Below, one piece after another: positions 34,808-45,677 of a stretch of 64,000 bases of DNA (its first letter is position 1; the number at the start of each line of letters is the position of its first letter). A program made the translations under genes and the position numbers. The notes beneath the pieces were generated by a model. That model was not told where the DNA came from. It worked only from the letters and a program-made list of their open reading frames with translations, and did not search any database. Origin of the DNA: Molossus alvarezi (taxonomy: Eukaryota; Chordata; Mammalia; Chiroptera; Molossidae); assembly GCA_037176705.1 (NCBI GenBank), contig CM073886.1, forward strand, positions 92,682,501 through 92,746,500, in the 5' to 3' direction.

Positions 34808-35511
34808 TTTCCTGTCTAATCATCAAAAAAAAAGGGCCAGTATCTCTAATTAGATTAGTCTAATTCTAGAAAAACTATATACATTCTAAATATACACTTC
34901 CTTACTCTTGATTTCCTTAAAGTGGAAATATATTTGTTTCAGTCCAGAAACCAAAAGATTTCACAAATTGCCTACATTCTAGAGATATCAGTCAAGTACA
35001 TACCACCGTCTACAGTTTATAAGTCTTAACAGACTAATGACTTAAAACATAAAAACCACATTTTAATATAATGTATACAGTCTCCACCAACTTACTTAAG
35101 AATCTTTTCCATACTTATTATAGTGATTGGTTTCAGTTGTAGAATTTTTTTAATAAGCCTTGGAGAGAAAGGTCATTTACCACAATAATGATAATGAAAA
35201 CTCACTGCATGGCATTAAGAACAAGTTAATTAAGAAATAAAATAAAAACTTTACATGACTGTATATATCTGTTTCATTTTATGTATGCCTATCACTAAAA
35301 TAAAATTGCCCATTTTGAAAAGAAATATAAGTTTCAACTGCCATTCACAGATTCTTTTTCTTCTCCCAAATTATAGGTACAATGTAAGCTATTAAAGATT
35401 TAAACTATAAAAGTTTAACTACAATAAGACTTTTATAGAATTATTTCACCAAATTTCCAATCTTTATCTGAATAAGGACTTCCTTCAATTAAAAAAAAAA
35501 ATGATTCATAC
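34808..35511. other. IPO11 intron immediately 3' of an exon, nothing recognised
   Basis: AT-rich with no nameable element. Confidence 0.5.
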
Positions 35512-35625
35512 CTCCTGATTAAATTTATGTGCCATCTCAGTAAGAAGTGAAGAAAAGAAACTAGTGTTTTGTAGCAGGACTCGACCCATAACTCCAAGAT
35601 ATGTTGACATCACTACAGGATACCT
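35512..35625 (-). CDS. IPO11: IPO11 internal coding exon, sixth in the window
   Basis: A 114-bp, phase 0-0 minus-strand exon of 38 codons between acceptor ttttaattgtacAG and donor GTATGA. It encodes RYPVVMSTYLGVMGRVLLQN followed by TSFFSSLLTEMAHKFNQE, again HEAT-like amphipathic helices of importin-11. The downstream intron is about 19.5 kb and contains the SINE-carrying L1 at 28434-34807. The reading frame continues into the exon at 15965. Confidence 0.94.
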
Positions 35626-35796
35626 CTGTACAATTAAAATACAACACATGTAAAACTGAGTTAAGGTACATTACATACAACTGTAAATAATCACTGACAT
35701 AGTAACAATCAACAAGGATATGAAATAACACTATTCTCCTTCATATTGCTTCTTTACACTGAACTGTCAATACTGTCTAACTCTAACTTACTAAAT

Positions 35797-35966
35797 ATAT
35801 ATATATATATATGTTATATAAGGTAATATATATGTATTACATATATAGACCTCTACTGAATAATTAGAAATGCCAATCGGTTAAATATGAAAAAAAAGAA
35901 ATATCAATTGAGCTTTAAAGTGATTTTTTTGGTACATCTGTATATTTATATAGAAATATATATAAC

Positions 35967-35999
<33 letters not shown>

Positions 36000-36020
36000 C
36001 ATACATATATATATATAATA
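35797..36020. repeat. AT and GT microsatellites in a short IPO11 intron
   Basis: (AT)n at 35797-35812 and (GT)n then (AT)n at 35968-36017, inside the 742-bp intron between the exons at 36368 and 35625. Rest of the intron is unassigned. Confidence 0.9.
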
Positions 36021-36367
36021 AAGAGAAAAGAACAGACAAAGGATATTTACCAATGGCATATTTATATATCTATATTACTTTAAATGTTCTTAATATACAT
36101 AGTTACATGAATCTATTTAAGAGACTTAGAACATATGAGTGAGAGATGAGATATCAAAAGAAGCTTACCCTTTCCTATGTGGAAAAATAATAAGCAAAGC
36201 TGTATGAATACCTAAAATTTACTTCAAAATAAATATTTTAAAAAGCTTTCCTTTTACATAAGACAATGAAGAAATAATTTTCCAATGAAGAGGGAAAATA
36301 ATTAAAACTAGAACTGTAAGGGTCCAATACTGTCCTTCCAAGCTTAATAAAAAAAAAAAAATCTTAC

Positions 36368-36463
36368 CTCCCCTTCTATAATACCTCTGAAAACACAGGG
36401 TAGAATTGGTTGAAACATTTGTGGACCTAATACTGGGTTCACTTTAAGGGCATTTTCCACAAC
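36368..36463 (-). CDS. IPO11: IPO11 internal coding exon, fifth in the window
   Basis: A 96-bp, phase 0-0 minus-strand exon of 32 codons between acceptor ctgatttttAG and donor GTAAGA. It encodes VVENALKVNPVLGPQMFQPI followed by LPCVFRGIIEGE. A 5'-truncated VES SINE (36541-36668) lies about 77 bp upstream of the acceptor, on the antisense strand relative to the gene. No stop or frameshift is present. Confidence 0.94.
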
Positions 36464-36540
36464 CTAAAAATCAGAAAAACACATTGGTAAAAGTTAATAA
36501 TAAAAGTCATTGCTTCCTGCAAAACACAGGTAAAGAAAAC

Positions 36541-36668
36541 GAGAGGCAACCAACCGATGTGTCTTTCTCACATCAGTGTTTTCTCTCTCTTTCTCCCCTC
36601 CCACCCTTCCACTCTCTCTAAAAATCAATGGAAAAATATCTTCAGGTGAGGATTAACCACAAAAAAAA
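36541..36668 (+). mobile_element. VES SINE 3' half, 5'-truncated
   Basis: Begins gagaggcaaccaaccgatgt and lacks the tRNA head; ends aatatcttcaggtgaggatt plus A tail. Lies 77 bp upstream of an IPO11 acceptor. Confidence 0.8.
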
Positions 36669-37236
36669 GTGAACAGTTAAAATTCAAGTATTTTTAGAAT
36701 ATAATTATACTCATCAAGGTAAGTTGTTCTAAGTCACACAATATAATAAAGCCTATTTTTTGCCCTTAACTATCTGTTCCTAAAGTAGGCATACTGTCTT
36801 TCTATCCAATTTTCATAACATTGTAATTTTCTGCTTCAAAGCACAAAGAAGTTGCTTTCAGATACCGTCAAAAATTAGTATAACAGTGCCATTTAGTCAA
36901 AAATATATTAAAAATGTTATACAGCATACTATATTAAGAAAAAGAATCTCAGAAGTATTAAAAATAATAAGCTAATATTAAAAACTATTATTATAGCTTT
37001 AATGGAACTCTGAGATTAGGAAAATGCCAAACATTTTGAGAGAGCTCTTAGCTTTCTCAAAAATTTTAAAGTATAAGCATAAATGCACCAGAGTCCTAAA
37101 ATATTCTTTATATATACATAAAAAATAGCTTATTCATGATAAATAGTATTTAACATCTATTTAATAAATAATACGATACTGTTTGAGATTTTAAATCAAT
37201 ATATAGGTTTGACTATAGTAATTTTTTTTTAAATGT

Positions 37237-37406
37237 TTTTGATTTTTTTTTTTTTTAAGAAAGAGAGAAACAGAAACATAGATCGGCTGCCTTCTGCACA
37301 CTCCCTACTGGGGATCGAGCTCTAAAACCAGGCATGTGCCCTGACTGAGAATTGAACCAGGACCTCTCAGTCCATGGGACAATGCTCAATCCATTGAGCC
37401 ACACTG
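37237..37406 (-). mobile_element. VES-type SINE, minus strand, old
   Basis: T-rich tail then aagagagaaacagaaacata and a head ending attgagccacactg. The CT body is mostly missing. Diverged. Confidence 0.75.
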
Positions 37407-38427
37407 TGATTAAATACATTTCTTAAAATAAACCTCTTTGGGCAAACACTTCTCATTTCACTGGGAGAAAATTAAAATAGTTTTTAGGATCTACAGCCAT
37501 GCAATGGTTTTCACACAATAAATGCTCCTTTGTTTATGACAGTAACACTTTACCTAAGCAGTTCTCCTATTTCACTTAGAATACAGCTAAGAAATTAAAA
37601 ACAAAAAAGGAGTACTTTTAACAGCTTCACCCTCTGGCTTAGTCCATACATAAAGTGTGTGTGTGTGTATGTGTGTGTGTGTACACAAATATACCTGTAA
37701 AAATATATTTAAATATATATATTTATGTTTATATGTAAAAATATACATTTGATAGTATTTATAGATTTAATAAAAATGTACAACTCAAAACCTGTTAGTT
37801 CTTAATTATATACAGTTATATACAATATATAAATATAATTAATCTGTAAAGCTATAATGCATAAAGACTCAGAGTTTGTATGGTTATTTTTGTTTTGTTT
37901 TTTAATTGAAGTATAACTGACATACAACATATTAGTTTTAGGTGTACAACACAGTGATTTGATATTGGTTCTTAATTACACACAATCCATATAAATTTGG
38001 CATTCTGATAGTCAACTTAAATTAAATAACCAACTTATAATATGAAAATTTTATCCCAAAAGCAGGCTAACAAACTAGAGGGGTGAGAAGTAGCAAATGT
38101 CACCAGCCTTTGGATAATTCATAAAAGTTTTAAAAAGCCTTGCTATACAAAAGAAGGTCTCAGGATGAGGGGGACCATTTTAGAAATGCGGCATCTGTAT
38201 TTTAACAACACCCTCGGTGGATCTGTACTCACAGACAAATTTGAGACCTTTGGTCTAGAAGTATTAAACCGACTGAATACTGCTAAAAAGAAGTTACTGT
38301 CTAGAATTACTCTTCTCCTCCTTGTCAATCATCCAAACTGAAATGAGGGTCCAATTTCACAAAATATAGATGGAAAACTTATAATACTATTATAAACTTG
38401 TAACAATAATTTAAAAAATGACAATAC
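37407..38427. other. IPO11 intron with microsatellites and an L1M scrap
   Basis: (GT)n at 37655-37682. At 37885-37970 the minus strand reads like an L1M 3' end (tgttgtacacctaaaactaa reversed). No exon other than the one at 38428. Confidence 0.55.
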
Positions 38428-38508
38428 CTTGAGCACTTGAACTTGACCTTCTGTAGTAATGTCCCTTAGCAGCTCACAAAAGGACTGACACAGACCTACT
38501 GCATATGT
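38428..38508 (-). CDS. IPO11: IPO11 internal coding exon, fourth in the window
   Basis: An 81-bp, phase 0-0 minus-strand exon of 27 codons between acceptor attgaatttcAG and donor GTATTG. It encodes TYAVGLCQSFCELLRDITTE followed by GQVQVLK. The upstream intron is only about 403 bp, the shortest in the window, and holds no recognisable transposon. The sequence continues the importin-11 helical repeat region in frame with both neighbours. Confidence 0.94.
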
Positions 38509-38911
38509 CTGAAATTCAATCAAAAGTAAAATATACATATGAATATATCTAAAATATTAAAAAAACACATAAAATTCAGTTTGAAATTCATTATAATCTA
38601 TTTGAGAATTATATACTAAATTTTGTATTATAACTCTAGGAAAAGTTTGAAGAATAAAAATATAACTTATTCCCTATATGATTTTTATAGAAATATGAGG
38701 ATCTATTTATTCAAAAGCACAGTTTCTGTGTTTAAAACCTAATTCACTGAACTGTATCCCATTTGCCCTGCAATGGGTAATGCTTATAAAATACTTCCCC
38801 CACTTAAAGTAATATAGATCAGTCATTTAAATTTTGAAAAAGTACCTCTTCGTTTCAAATGAGAAACAAAATAACTGTATAAATTTTTACAATGCAAAAA
38901 TTCCAACATAC

Positions 38912-38991
38912 CTGTAAAAATTCTGTTGATGATAAAAAGATATAACCGTTGATGATCTTAAAGCAGGTTCTGAGATTTTCTGAACTTTGTT
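38912..38991 (-). CDS. IPO11: IPO11 internal coding exon, third in the window
   Basis: An 80-bp minus-strand exon between acceptor ttattattttggcAG and donor GTATGTTGG. Two bases complete the Glu codon left by the previous exon; it then encodes QSSENLRTCFKIINGYIFLS plus STEFLQ and ends in phase 0. The acceptor has only a modest T-rich tract. A VES SINE begins at 39031, 39 nt upstream of the exon edge, so the native branch-point zone may be compressed (see findings). The frame is open across both junctions, which supports a working exon rather than a pseudogene. Confidence 0.94.
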
Positions 38992-39030
38992 CTGCCAAAA
39001 TAATAAATATTTCTTTAAAAAGGACAAACT

Positions 39031-39295
39031 CGCCCTGGCCTGTTTGGCTCATCGGTTAGAGCATCGGCCCACGGACCGAGGGATCTCGGGTTCGAATGCC
39101 AGTCAAGGGCACGTACCTAGGTTGCAGGTTTGATGCCCTAGGGTCATGTGAGAGGCAACTAGTTGATGTGTCTCTCTCACATGGAAGTTTCTCTCTCTTT
39201 CTCCCTTCCTCCCTCCCTCCCACTCTATCTAAAAAGCAATGGAAAAATATCCTCTGGGGAGGATCAAAATAGTAAGAATAAAAAGTAAACAAAAT
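39031..39295 (+). mobile_element. VES SINE 39 nt upstream of an IPO11 acceptor
   Basis: Head cgccctggcctgtttggctc, B box (cgggttcgaatgcc), CT body and a mixed tail. TSD AAAAAGGACAAACT at 39017-39030 and AAAAAGACAAACT at 39296-39308. Antisense to IPO11. Confidence 0.92.
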
Positions 39296-39308
39296 AAAAA
39301 AGACAAAC

Positions 39309-40943
39309 TAATTTATTGTTCATAGTTTAAATAAAGCAATTTATTTAAAATTAAGTTATACTTCTTTACAAATTTTAGTTCTGAGTGCTATTCAGAATAC
39401 TTGTATATAGATAATTAGCCAAAAAATGGCCTCAACCTATAACTTAATGCTTTCCCATATACCTTCCACTAATTAAATCAACTCAGAAAAGAATATTAAG
39501 TTCCTTTTTTTTCCCCTTTCAGAAAAGAGCTACATAGCCAAATAATCCAATCTTTCAAATCAAACTGAATTTCTAGTGCTAGCATGGTGAACACCATGCA
39601 ACTGAATAGCTTTACCTTCATATTTGACATCTGCTAAATGGGTTCACACAATAAACATTATGCTACTCTACTTATGAAAAGAATCCCCATTATACTCCAA
39701 AAAATTATGTTGTGTTTAGATATTTTCAATCTTTGGGTTTTATCCTGCTTCTACCCTATAAAAACCTACATATAAAAATATGTTCTTAATGAAGTAAATA
39801 CCAGAACAGCACAGGAGAAGGATACTGTTGTTAGCTATTTCTTTTCAAGTGCAAAGTAGAAAACTATTTTGTTAATTTTGAGGATGATCAAATGTTCATG
39901 TCTTATCACACACAATAATAATACAATACAGATTGTATATATATATAATTAGAGATCAAAACGACCCCAAAATATCATCTATATCTAAAACCTGTTGTTC
40001 TTTGTTACTAATATTTATAAAGTTTATTCACTTATGATAGGATAGACTAAAAAAATGTTCTGACAAAATATTGGCCTAGGGCCTGGGTTCTTATCTAACT
40101 CATATTCTAACAAAGAGAGAAGACACTCTATTCAGATGAGAATTTCCCATAGACTCTCACAACTAAATGACAATCTTATTTCTAGCTCAAAATGTATTTT
40201 AAAGGCATTAGTTCACAAATTTTAGGACTTAACAGATTATTTTAAAATAAGGAAGTGGAGGGGACAGGGACTGACCAACTTGTTACCATGCTAATGAAAG
40301 ACATAAAAAGAAATAACAAAGGCTATCATCTAAGTATTTTTTGCAACAAAAGACAAAAATCTCAGGACAAAGAGGTAGGTCTTTACATCAAATAAAGTTA
40401 TCCTTATGAAAAATTCACACTGTCCCTTTCTTCTCAGGTAAAACAAGGAGAACAAGTCTGGACTTACTAACATTGTTTCACAGACCAACACTAAACAACA
40501 GATTATTTGGCAATCCCTGTGAAGGATTCATATTTCAGTGAAAACTTAGGATGGCTATATTCCAGGCATGTCAGGGAATCTAATTGCTAAATCACTGTCA
40601 CCTAAAATTTTATCATGATCTATGATGAAAAAAAAACAATACTTAAAACAGGCTAAATTTTAAAACCATAGCACCCATCTCTTACAAATATTTTTAAAAC
40701 TATTCCTAGATCAATGATGCCTCTAGCACGCCTAGGGTAGCTTTTACTAAATTTTCTAGGGCATGCTGTCCATCATCGGTAAATATTATAGTCCTAAAAT
40801 TAACAAATTTATCTATTTTGAGGTACACTAAACAATGTTAGTTATATCTATGAGTTCCTAGTGACATAAAGAAAAATTATTGTCTGGTTCTTGTATCAGA
40901 ACCATGCAAGGCATCTGTATTTATTTTTAGACATGTGAATAAT
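39309..40943. other. IPO11 intron, unassigned
   Basis: About 1.6 kb of AT-rich sequence without a gene or nameable repeat. Confidence 0.5.
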
Positions 40944-41023
40944 TATAAGTTCTCAACCAGGAGCAATTTTTCCTCTCTGGGAAAATGATTCGGAACTTTG
41001 GTTATTAAAACTGGCACCTCCTG

Positions 41024-41744
41024 ATGTGGAGAAAAGGGAACTCTTGTGCACTGTAGGTGGGAACAAAGACTGGCAGCCACAGTGGAAAAGAGTATGGAGG
41101 TTCCTCAAAAGATTAAAATCGGAACTGTAGTTTGACCAAGTGACCCAACTCTCACACTATATTCTAAGAATCCCAAAACACCAATCAGAAAGAATATATG
41201 CACCCCTATGTTCATAGTAGCATTATTTATAATAGCCAAGATCTGGAAAGAGTAGAAGTGCCCATCATTAGATGAGTGGATAAAGGTGTGGTATATTTAC
41301 ACAAGGGAATACTATGCAGCTGTAAAAAAGAAGAAAATCTTACCCTTTACAACAGCGTGGATAGACCTGGAGAGTGTTACGCTAAGTGAAATAAACCAGT
41401 CAGAGAAAGACAAGTACCATATGATCTCATGTGTGAAATCTAATGAACAAAAAATAAACTGACATGGAATCTAATAATCAAAAATTAAACTGACAAACAA
41501 AATAGAACCAGATGTATTGATACATGGAAGAGTCTGACAGAGGTCAGAGGGGTGGGGGGGACTGGATAAAAGAAGGTGAAGAGAGTAGCCAAAGAACATA
41601 CATTCACAGCCCATGGTCACAGACAACACAGTGGTGAAGGCCACGGGAGAGGTGACCAGAGCTAGGTGGAGGTGGGTAAAGAGGAGAGGGGAATACCGGG
41701 ACATCTGTAATAGTGTAAACAATAAAAAAAACAAAACAACAACA
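41024..41744 (+). mobile_element. L1 LINE 3' end, 5'-truncated
   Basis: Starts atgtggagaaaagggaactc and ends acatctgtaatagtgtaaac plus A-rich tail. TSD about 16 bp (CTGGCACCTCCTG core at 41011-41023, CTAGCACCTCCTG at 41749-41761). Interrupted frames throughout; diverged from the younger copies. Confidence 0.9.
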
Positions 41745-41757
41745 AAATACTAGCACC

Positions 41758-42192
41758 TCCTGGCCAGTTAGCTCCATTAGTTAGAGTGTTGTCCCAGTGT
41801 GTACCAGGTTGCGGGTTTGATCCCAGGTCAGGGCACATACAAGAATCAACCAATGGCACTAGTGGGTTTGGTTCAGCAGTTAGAGCATTGGCCTGAGTTC
41901 CAGAGAGACCAGGGTTCGGTTCCCACTAACGGCAGGTATCTCGGTTACAGTTTGTCCTGGCACCAGTTGGAATCACGCGGGTGGCAGCCACTCAGTGTCT
42001 CTCTCTCTCACATTGATGTTTCTCTCTCCCTCTTCCTCCCTCTCTCCCTCCTGCTCTATCTGAAAATAAAGAAACACATACAAAAAAAGAATCAAGCAAT
42101 GAATGCATAAATAAGTGGAACAACAATCTGAAGTTTCTCTCTATGTGTCTCCCCCCTTTCTTTCTCTCTCTAAATTAAAAACAAAAACAAAA
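41758..42192 (+). mobile_element. VES-type SINE, outer copy, split by another SINE
   Basis: Left part ggccagttagctccattagt to 41854; right part from about 42102 (gcataaataagtggaacaac, CT body, ctctctaaattaaaa). The short flank ACTGGCAC / ATTGGCAC may be its TSD. Old and diverged. Confidence 0.75.
41855..42086 (+). mobile_element. VES SINE nested in the outer SINE
   Basis: Head ggcactagtgggtttggttc, B box and CT body, ending tgaaaataaag. TSD AAGAATCAACCAATG at 41840-41854 and AAGAATCAAGCAATG at 42087-42101, one mismatch. Confidence 0.87.
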
Positions 42193-42287
42193 CAAAATTG
42201 GCACTAATGGGCTGAGGTTGAGGATGCTTAATATAAGCTTCCTACAATGCACTACATAATCCCACATAACAAAGAATTATCTGGCCC

Positions 42288-42485
42288 AGCTGGTATGGCT
42301 CAGTGGTGGAGCATCGACCCATGCACTAAGAGGTCGCAGTTGGATTCCCACTCAGGGCATATGCCAGGGTTGCAGGCTCCATTCCCAGAAGGGGGCATGC
42401 AGGAGGCAGCTGATACGTTTCACTCTCATCGATGTTTCTATCTCTTTCTCCCTCTAACAATCAATGAAAACGTATTTAAAAAAAA
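42288..42485 (+). mobile_element. VES-type SINE (second subfamily) in MER20
   Basis: Head agctggtatggctcagtggt, body and tail. Exact 13-bp TSD AATTATCTGGCCC at 42275-42287 and 42486-42498, which is MER20 sequence. Confidence 0.92.
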
Positions 42486-42723
42486 AATTATCTGGCCCAA
42501 AATGTTAAGTGTCCATACTGAAAACCTCTGATTTAAGTGACTGAATTTTTTTCATCCACAGACTGAGAGAGCTCTGAGGCAAACCTGTGGTCCGATAACT
42601 TTTCTAGTTATGCTGTGCATAAGGGATTTATATCTATCAGTCTAATTATAATTTATACTTTACTCCTTCCTCTTTATATTTTGAACCTATTTTTAATTTA
42701 TACTTTCTTTCCTTTTTGTTACT

Positions 42724-42940
42724 ACTCATGTGAGGATATTTTCCCACTGATTTTTAGATAGAGGGAGGGAGAGATACAGAAACAGAATGAGAGAGATCGA
42801 TTGGTTGCCTCCCCCATGACCCCGACCAGAGCCAGGGATAAAATCTGCAACCCAGGCATGTGCCCTTGATGGGGAATCAAACCTGGACCCTTCGGTCCAC
42901 AGGCCAATGCTCCAACCACTGAGCCAAACTGGTCAGGGCT
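42724..42940 (-). mobile_element. VES SINE, minus strand
   Basis: From gtgaggatattttcccactg to the head end gagccaaactggtcagggc. The overlapping 65-codon minus frame is SINE sequence. Confidence 0.87.
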
Positions 42941-42984
42941 TTAATTTATATTTTAAATGTTACATTTGCTTTATCCTTTTAAAT

Positions 42985-43162
42985 TTCTGAGGAGGGAGAA
43001 GGACAGAAACATCCATGAGAGAGAAAAACACCGGTTGCCTCCCGTAGGCACCGTGACAGGGAATTGAACCTGCCACCTAAGTATGTGCCCTCACCAGGAA
43101 TCAAACCTGCAATCCTGATGTCTGGACGCCTTTCCAACCAATGGAGCCACCCAGATGGAGTA
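42985..43162 (-). mobile_element. Diverged VES-type SINE, minus strand
   Basis: gaggagggagaaggacagaa, ggttgcctcccgtaggcacc, gaatcaaacctgcaatcctg, then a weak head. Older than its neighbours. Confidence 0.65.
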
Positions 43163-44260
43163 AATGGTCGGTTTTTTAACCAGTTATAATTTTGTTCTAG
43201 TCCACATTTGTTGATCTGTCAAAAGTGAGTCTGCACTTCTCTGGTGTATCATTATACCTCAGTAATGTTTTTTGCCTCTAATAAAACTACTCACTCTAAA
43301 GTTCTTAGGAAAAAAAACAATCTTTAGATATTGCCCAAATAAATATGGCTTTTTCTCAGCATTTTCCTACATAAACATTGTCTCCTGACAACATTAAAAC
43401 TATTCAGTTAGTATACTCAAAGTCCTAATGAAGGAATTAAAGATGCTTCATGGATGAGTACTGAAGAATGGAGATTCTAAGTGGAAAAAACGTAAATAAT
43501 CTTTACATTTTTAAAAATAAAGAACTTTTAAAAATGGTAGTATATTACAGATTATGGGGGGGGGGGGTAGGGAGACCAGTAAATAGCACTGAATAGACTC
43601 ACTAAATATTCCATTAGTTTAAATGTGAATCTGCACTAATAAAATTTCCCACAAAACAACTTTATAAACAAAATATTATTTTTAATTTAAGATATTACAG
43701 ATTTATGAGTGGTGGCTGACATATAACAGAAAAGCATTAATTTTCTATCATTATTTATCATTAGATTGGCAAAAAAGAATCTTATTAGATCTCATCCAAG
43801 GTGGCCTAAAAGGGACTAAAAGTCTACTCCTAGCACACTGTCCAGTTCTACAGTTTCATGTACCAAAAGCATTGCTTCAGTAACAGTAAGCGTCATGATT
43901 TCACAGCTCATACATTAAGTAATACTTCAACAAACAATACTGATTTTTCCAGTATTTAATACTTTTCATTGTTTTTGGTTCATATTATAGTTCCTTAGCT
44001 AAATCAGAAATATGTACAAAGCTCATTTGTGAAAAACTAATAGCACAAAATCATGTTGTAAAAGAAGCTGAATAAAACCAAGGTATATATGGAAGCAGCC
44101 GTACAGTATAACCTTTTAAATACCACATAGAACTGCTTTCAGAAATAAATTTTACCAAAGTTCAAACTTAATATGTAATTAGTCTCCTAAGAACCTTTTT
44201 TGTTTTTATTTAGTAATTTACTAAATTTACTGTTTGATCTCTAATAAACAGAAATGATGC
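43163..44260. other. IPO11 intron, unassigned
   Basis: AT-rich; contains a run of 11 G at about 43556-43567. No gene. Confidence 0.5.
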
Positions 44261-44276
44261 TTAAAACTTATATAGA

Positions 44277-44484
44277 GCCCAGCTGGTGTGGCTCAGTGAT
44301 TGAGCTTCGACCCATGCACCAAGAGGTCGCCGGTTCAATTCCCAGTCAGGGCACATGCCCAGGTTGTGGGCTAAATCCTCAGTGGGGGGCATGCAGGAGG
44401 CGGCCAATTGACGTTCTCGCTGATTGATATTTCTATCTCTCCCTCTCTCTTCCTCTCTTAAATCAATAAAGAAAAAAAAAATTT
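44277..44484 (+). mobile_element. VES-type SINE (second subfamily)
   Basis: Head gcccagctggtgtggctcag, B box (ccggttcaattccc), body, aaatcaataaag end. TSD TTAAAACTTATATAGA at 44261-44276 and TTTAAACTTATATAGA at 44485-44500, one mismatch. Ends about 140 bp downstream of the IPO11 exon at 44637 in gene direction. Confidence 0.93.
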
Positions 44485-44636
44485 TTTAAACTTATATAGA
44501 AAAAATCTAGAAGCTATTAAAAACTCTATCCAACTTATTTTTCAATATGAGGAACTTTATTAAAAACAGATAATCTATAATGCCCCAAATTATGGCTACA
44601 TTCAGAAGAATAATAAGTTTATACTTTAATACTTAC

Positions 44637-44713
44637 CAAGAAGTGGTGACATATTCTGAAAGATACGAAGCAACTCTGGTGTAATGCATGGGCTGTTTTC
44701 CAAAGTCACTAAC
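44637..44713 (-). CDS. IPO11: IPO11 internal coding exon, second in the window
   Basis: A 77-bp minus-strand exon follows a good polypyrimidine tract and acceptor (tttttccccctAG) and ends at a consensus donor (GTAAGT). Its first base completes the split Trp codon; it then encodes LVTLENSPCITPELLRIFQN and MSPLL, and ends on the first base of a Glu codon completed at 38991. The intron before it is about 16.6 kb and contains the better preserved L1. A truncated L1 3' UTR and a SINE begin about 88 bp upstream of the acceptor. Exon length, phase and protein sequence all fit a HEAT-repeat exon of importin-11. Confidence 0.94.
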
Positions 44714-44800
44714 CTAGGGGGAAAAAGATTAAATCACTTTCTGTAACCATTAAAGCTATTAATAGTACAACTTAAATATTTTAAAAATTGTCCCATATAA

Positions 44801-44955
44801 AGAAAGAAAAACCAAAGAACATATGCATATATGGATAAATAAAGGACATAACAATGCTGAGGGTGGGGGGATGGAGCAGGAATGGGAGGAGGCTGTCAAT
44901 GGGGAAAAAAGGAGAAACATCTGTAGCAAAAATAAATTAATTAAATAAAAAAATA
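44801..44955 (+). mobile_element. L1 3' UTR scrap, severely 5'-truncated
   Basis: Contains aaccaaagaacatatgcata, ggacataacaatgctgaggg and the 3' end aacatctgtagcaaaaataa plus tail; belongs to the aataaattaatt-ending L1 lineage. Confidence 0.85.
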
Positions 44956-44958
44956 ATA

Positions 44959-45168
44959 GCCTGGCCGGTGTGGCTCAGTGGTTGGGCCTCGACCCATGCA
45001 CCAACAGGTCACCAGTTTGATTCCCCGTCAGGGCACATGCCCGGGTTGTAGGCCAAATCCCCAATAGGGGGCATGCAAGAGGCTGCCAATCAATGTTCTC
45101 TCTCATCAATGTTTCTGTCTCTCTCTCTCTCCCTTCTTCTCTCTCTAAAATCAATAAAGGAAAAAAAT
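44959..45168 (+). mobile_element. VES-type SINE (second subfamily) with (AATA)n tail region
   Basis: Head gcctggccggtgtggctcag, body, aaaatcaataaagg end. AATA-type repeats follow to about 45210. It sits at the tail of the L1 scrap. Confidence 0.87.
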
Positions 45169-45210
45169 AAATTTAAAAAATGAATAAATAAATGTGAATA
45201 AATAAATAAA

Positions 45211-45677
45211 TGCTTTATTGTCACTTTGATTAAATAGGTAATCAATATTGACTCTTGGGAAAAAAATAGACAATGTGAGAAGTCATAAAATTATCTCTTA
45301 AAAAAATAACCAAATTCATCAAAATTAAAAAACTACCTATAAATCACGTAATATTATTTCAATATACATGGCAAAAACAGTAAAGAAAGTGACTACATAC
45401 TAAAATACGTATAACTAGAAAGATACAGCAAAAGCATGATTATTATGAGTGATATAGGAAAGATACAAATTATTTCACTGTTTTTATTTTCTTGATACAT
45501 TCTTGTCATGTGTAACTGATGTGTCCCTGCAATGAGATAGTGGACTAATTAATTAGTTAGAAAAATAAAATGAATATTAAACTTAATTAACATGAACTTA
45601 GTAAAATAAATATGTACAAACCAACCTCACTCACAGTAATAGCAATCTCAAAAAACTCAATGTATAAAAAGTAAATT
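45211..45677. other. IPO11 intron, unassigned
   Basis: AT-rich; no identifiable element. Confidence 0.5.

Larger units (their letters stand above)
40944..42530 (+). mobile_element. MER20 split by a nest of insertions
   Basis: The left part (ttctcaaccaggagcaattt, ending aaaactggcac at 41017) and right parts (taatgggctgaggttgagga at 42205, ctacaatgcactacataatc, ttatctggcccaaaatgtta, gaaaacctctg) join into one MER20. Between them lie an L1 3' end, a SINE with another SINE inside it, and a separate SINE at 42288. Confidence 0.82.
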
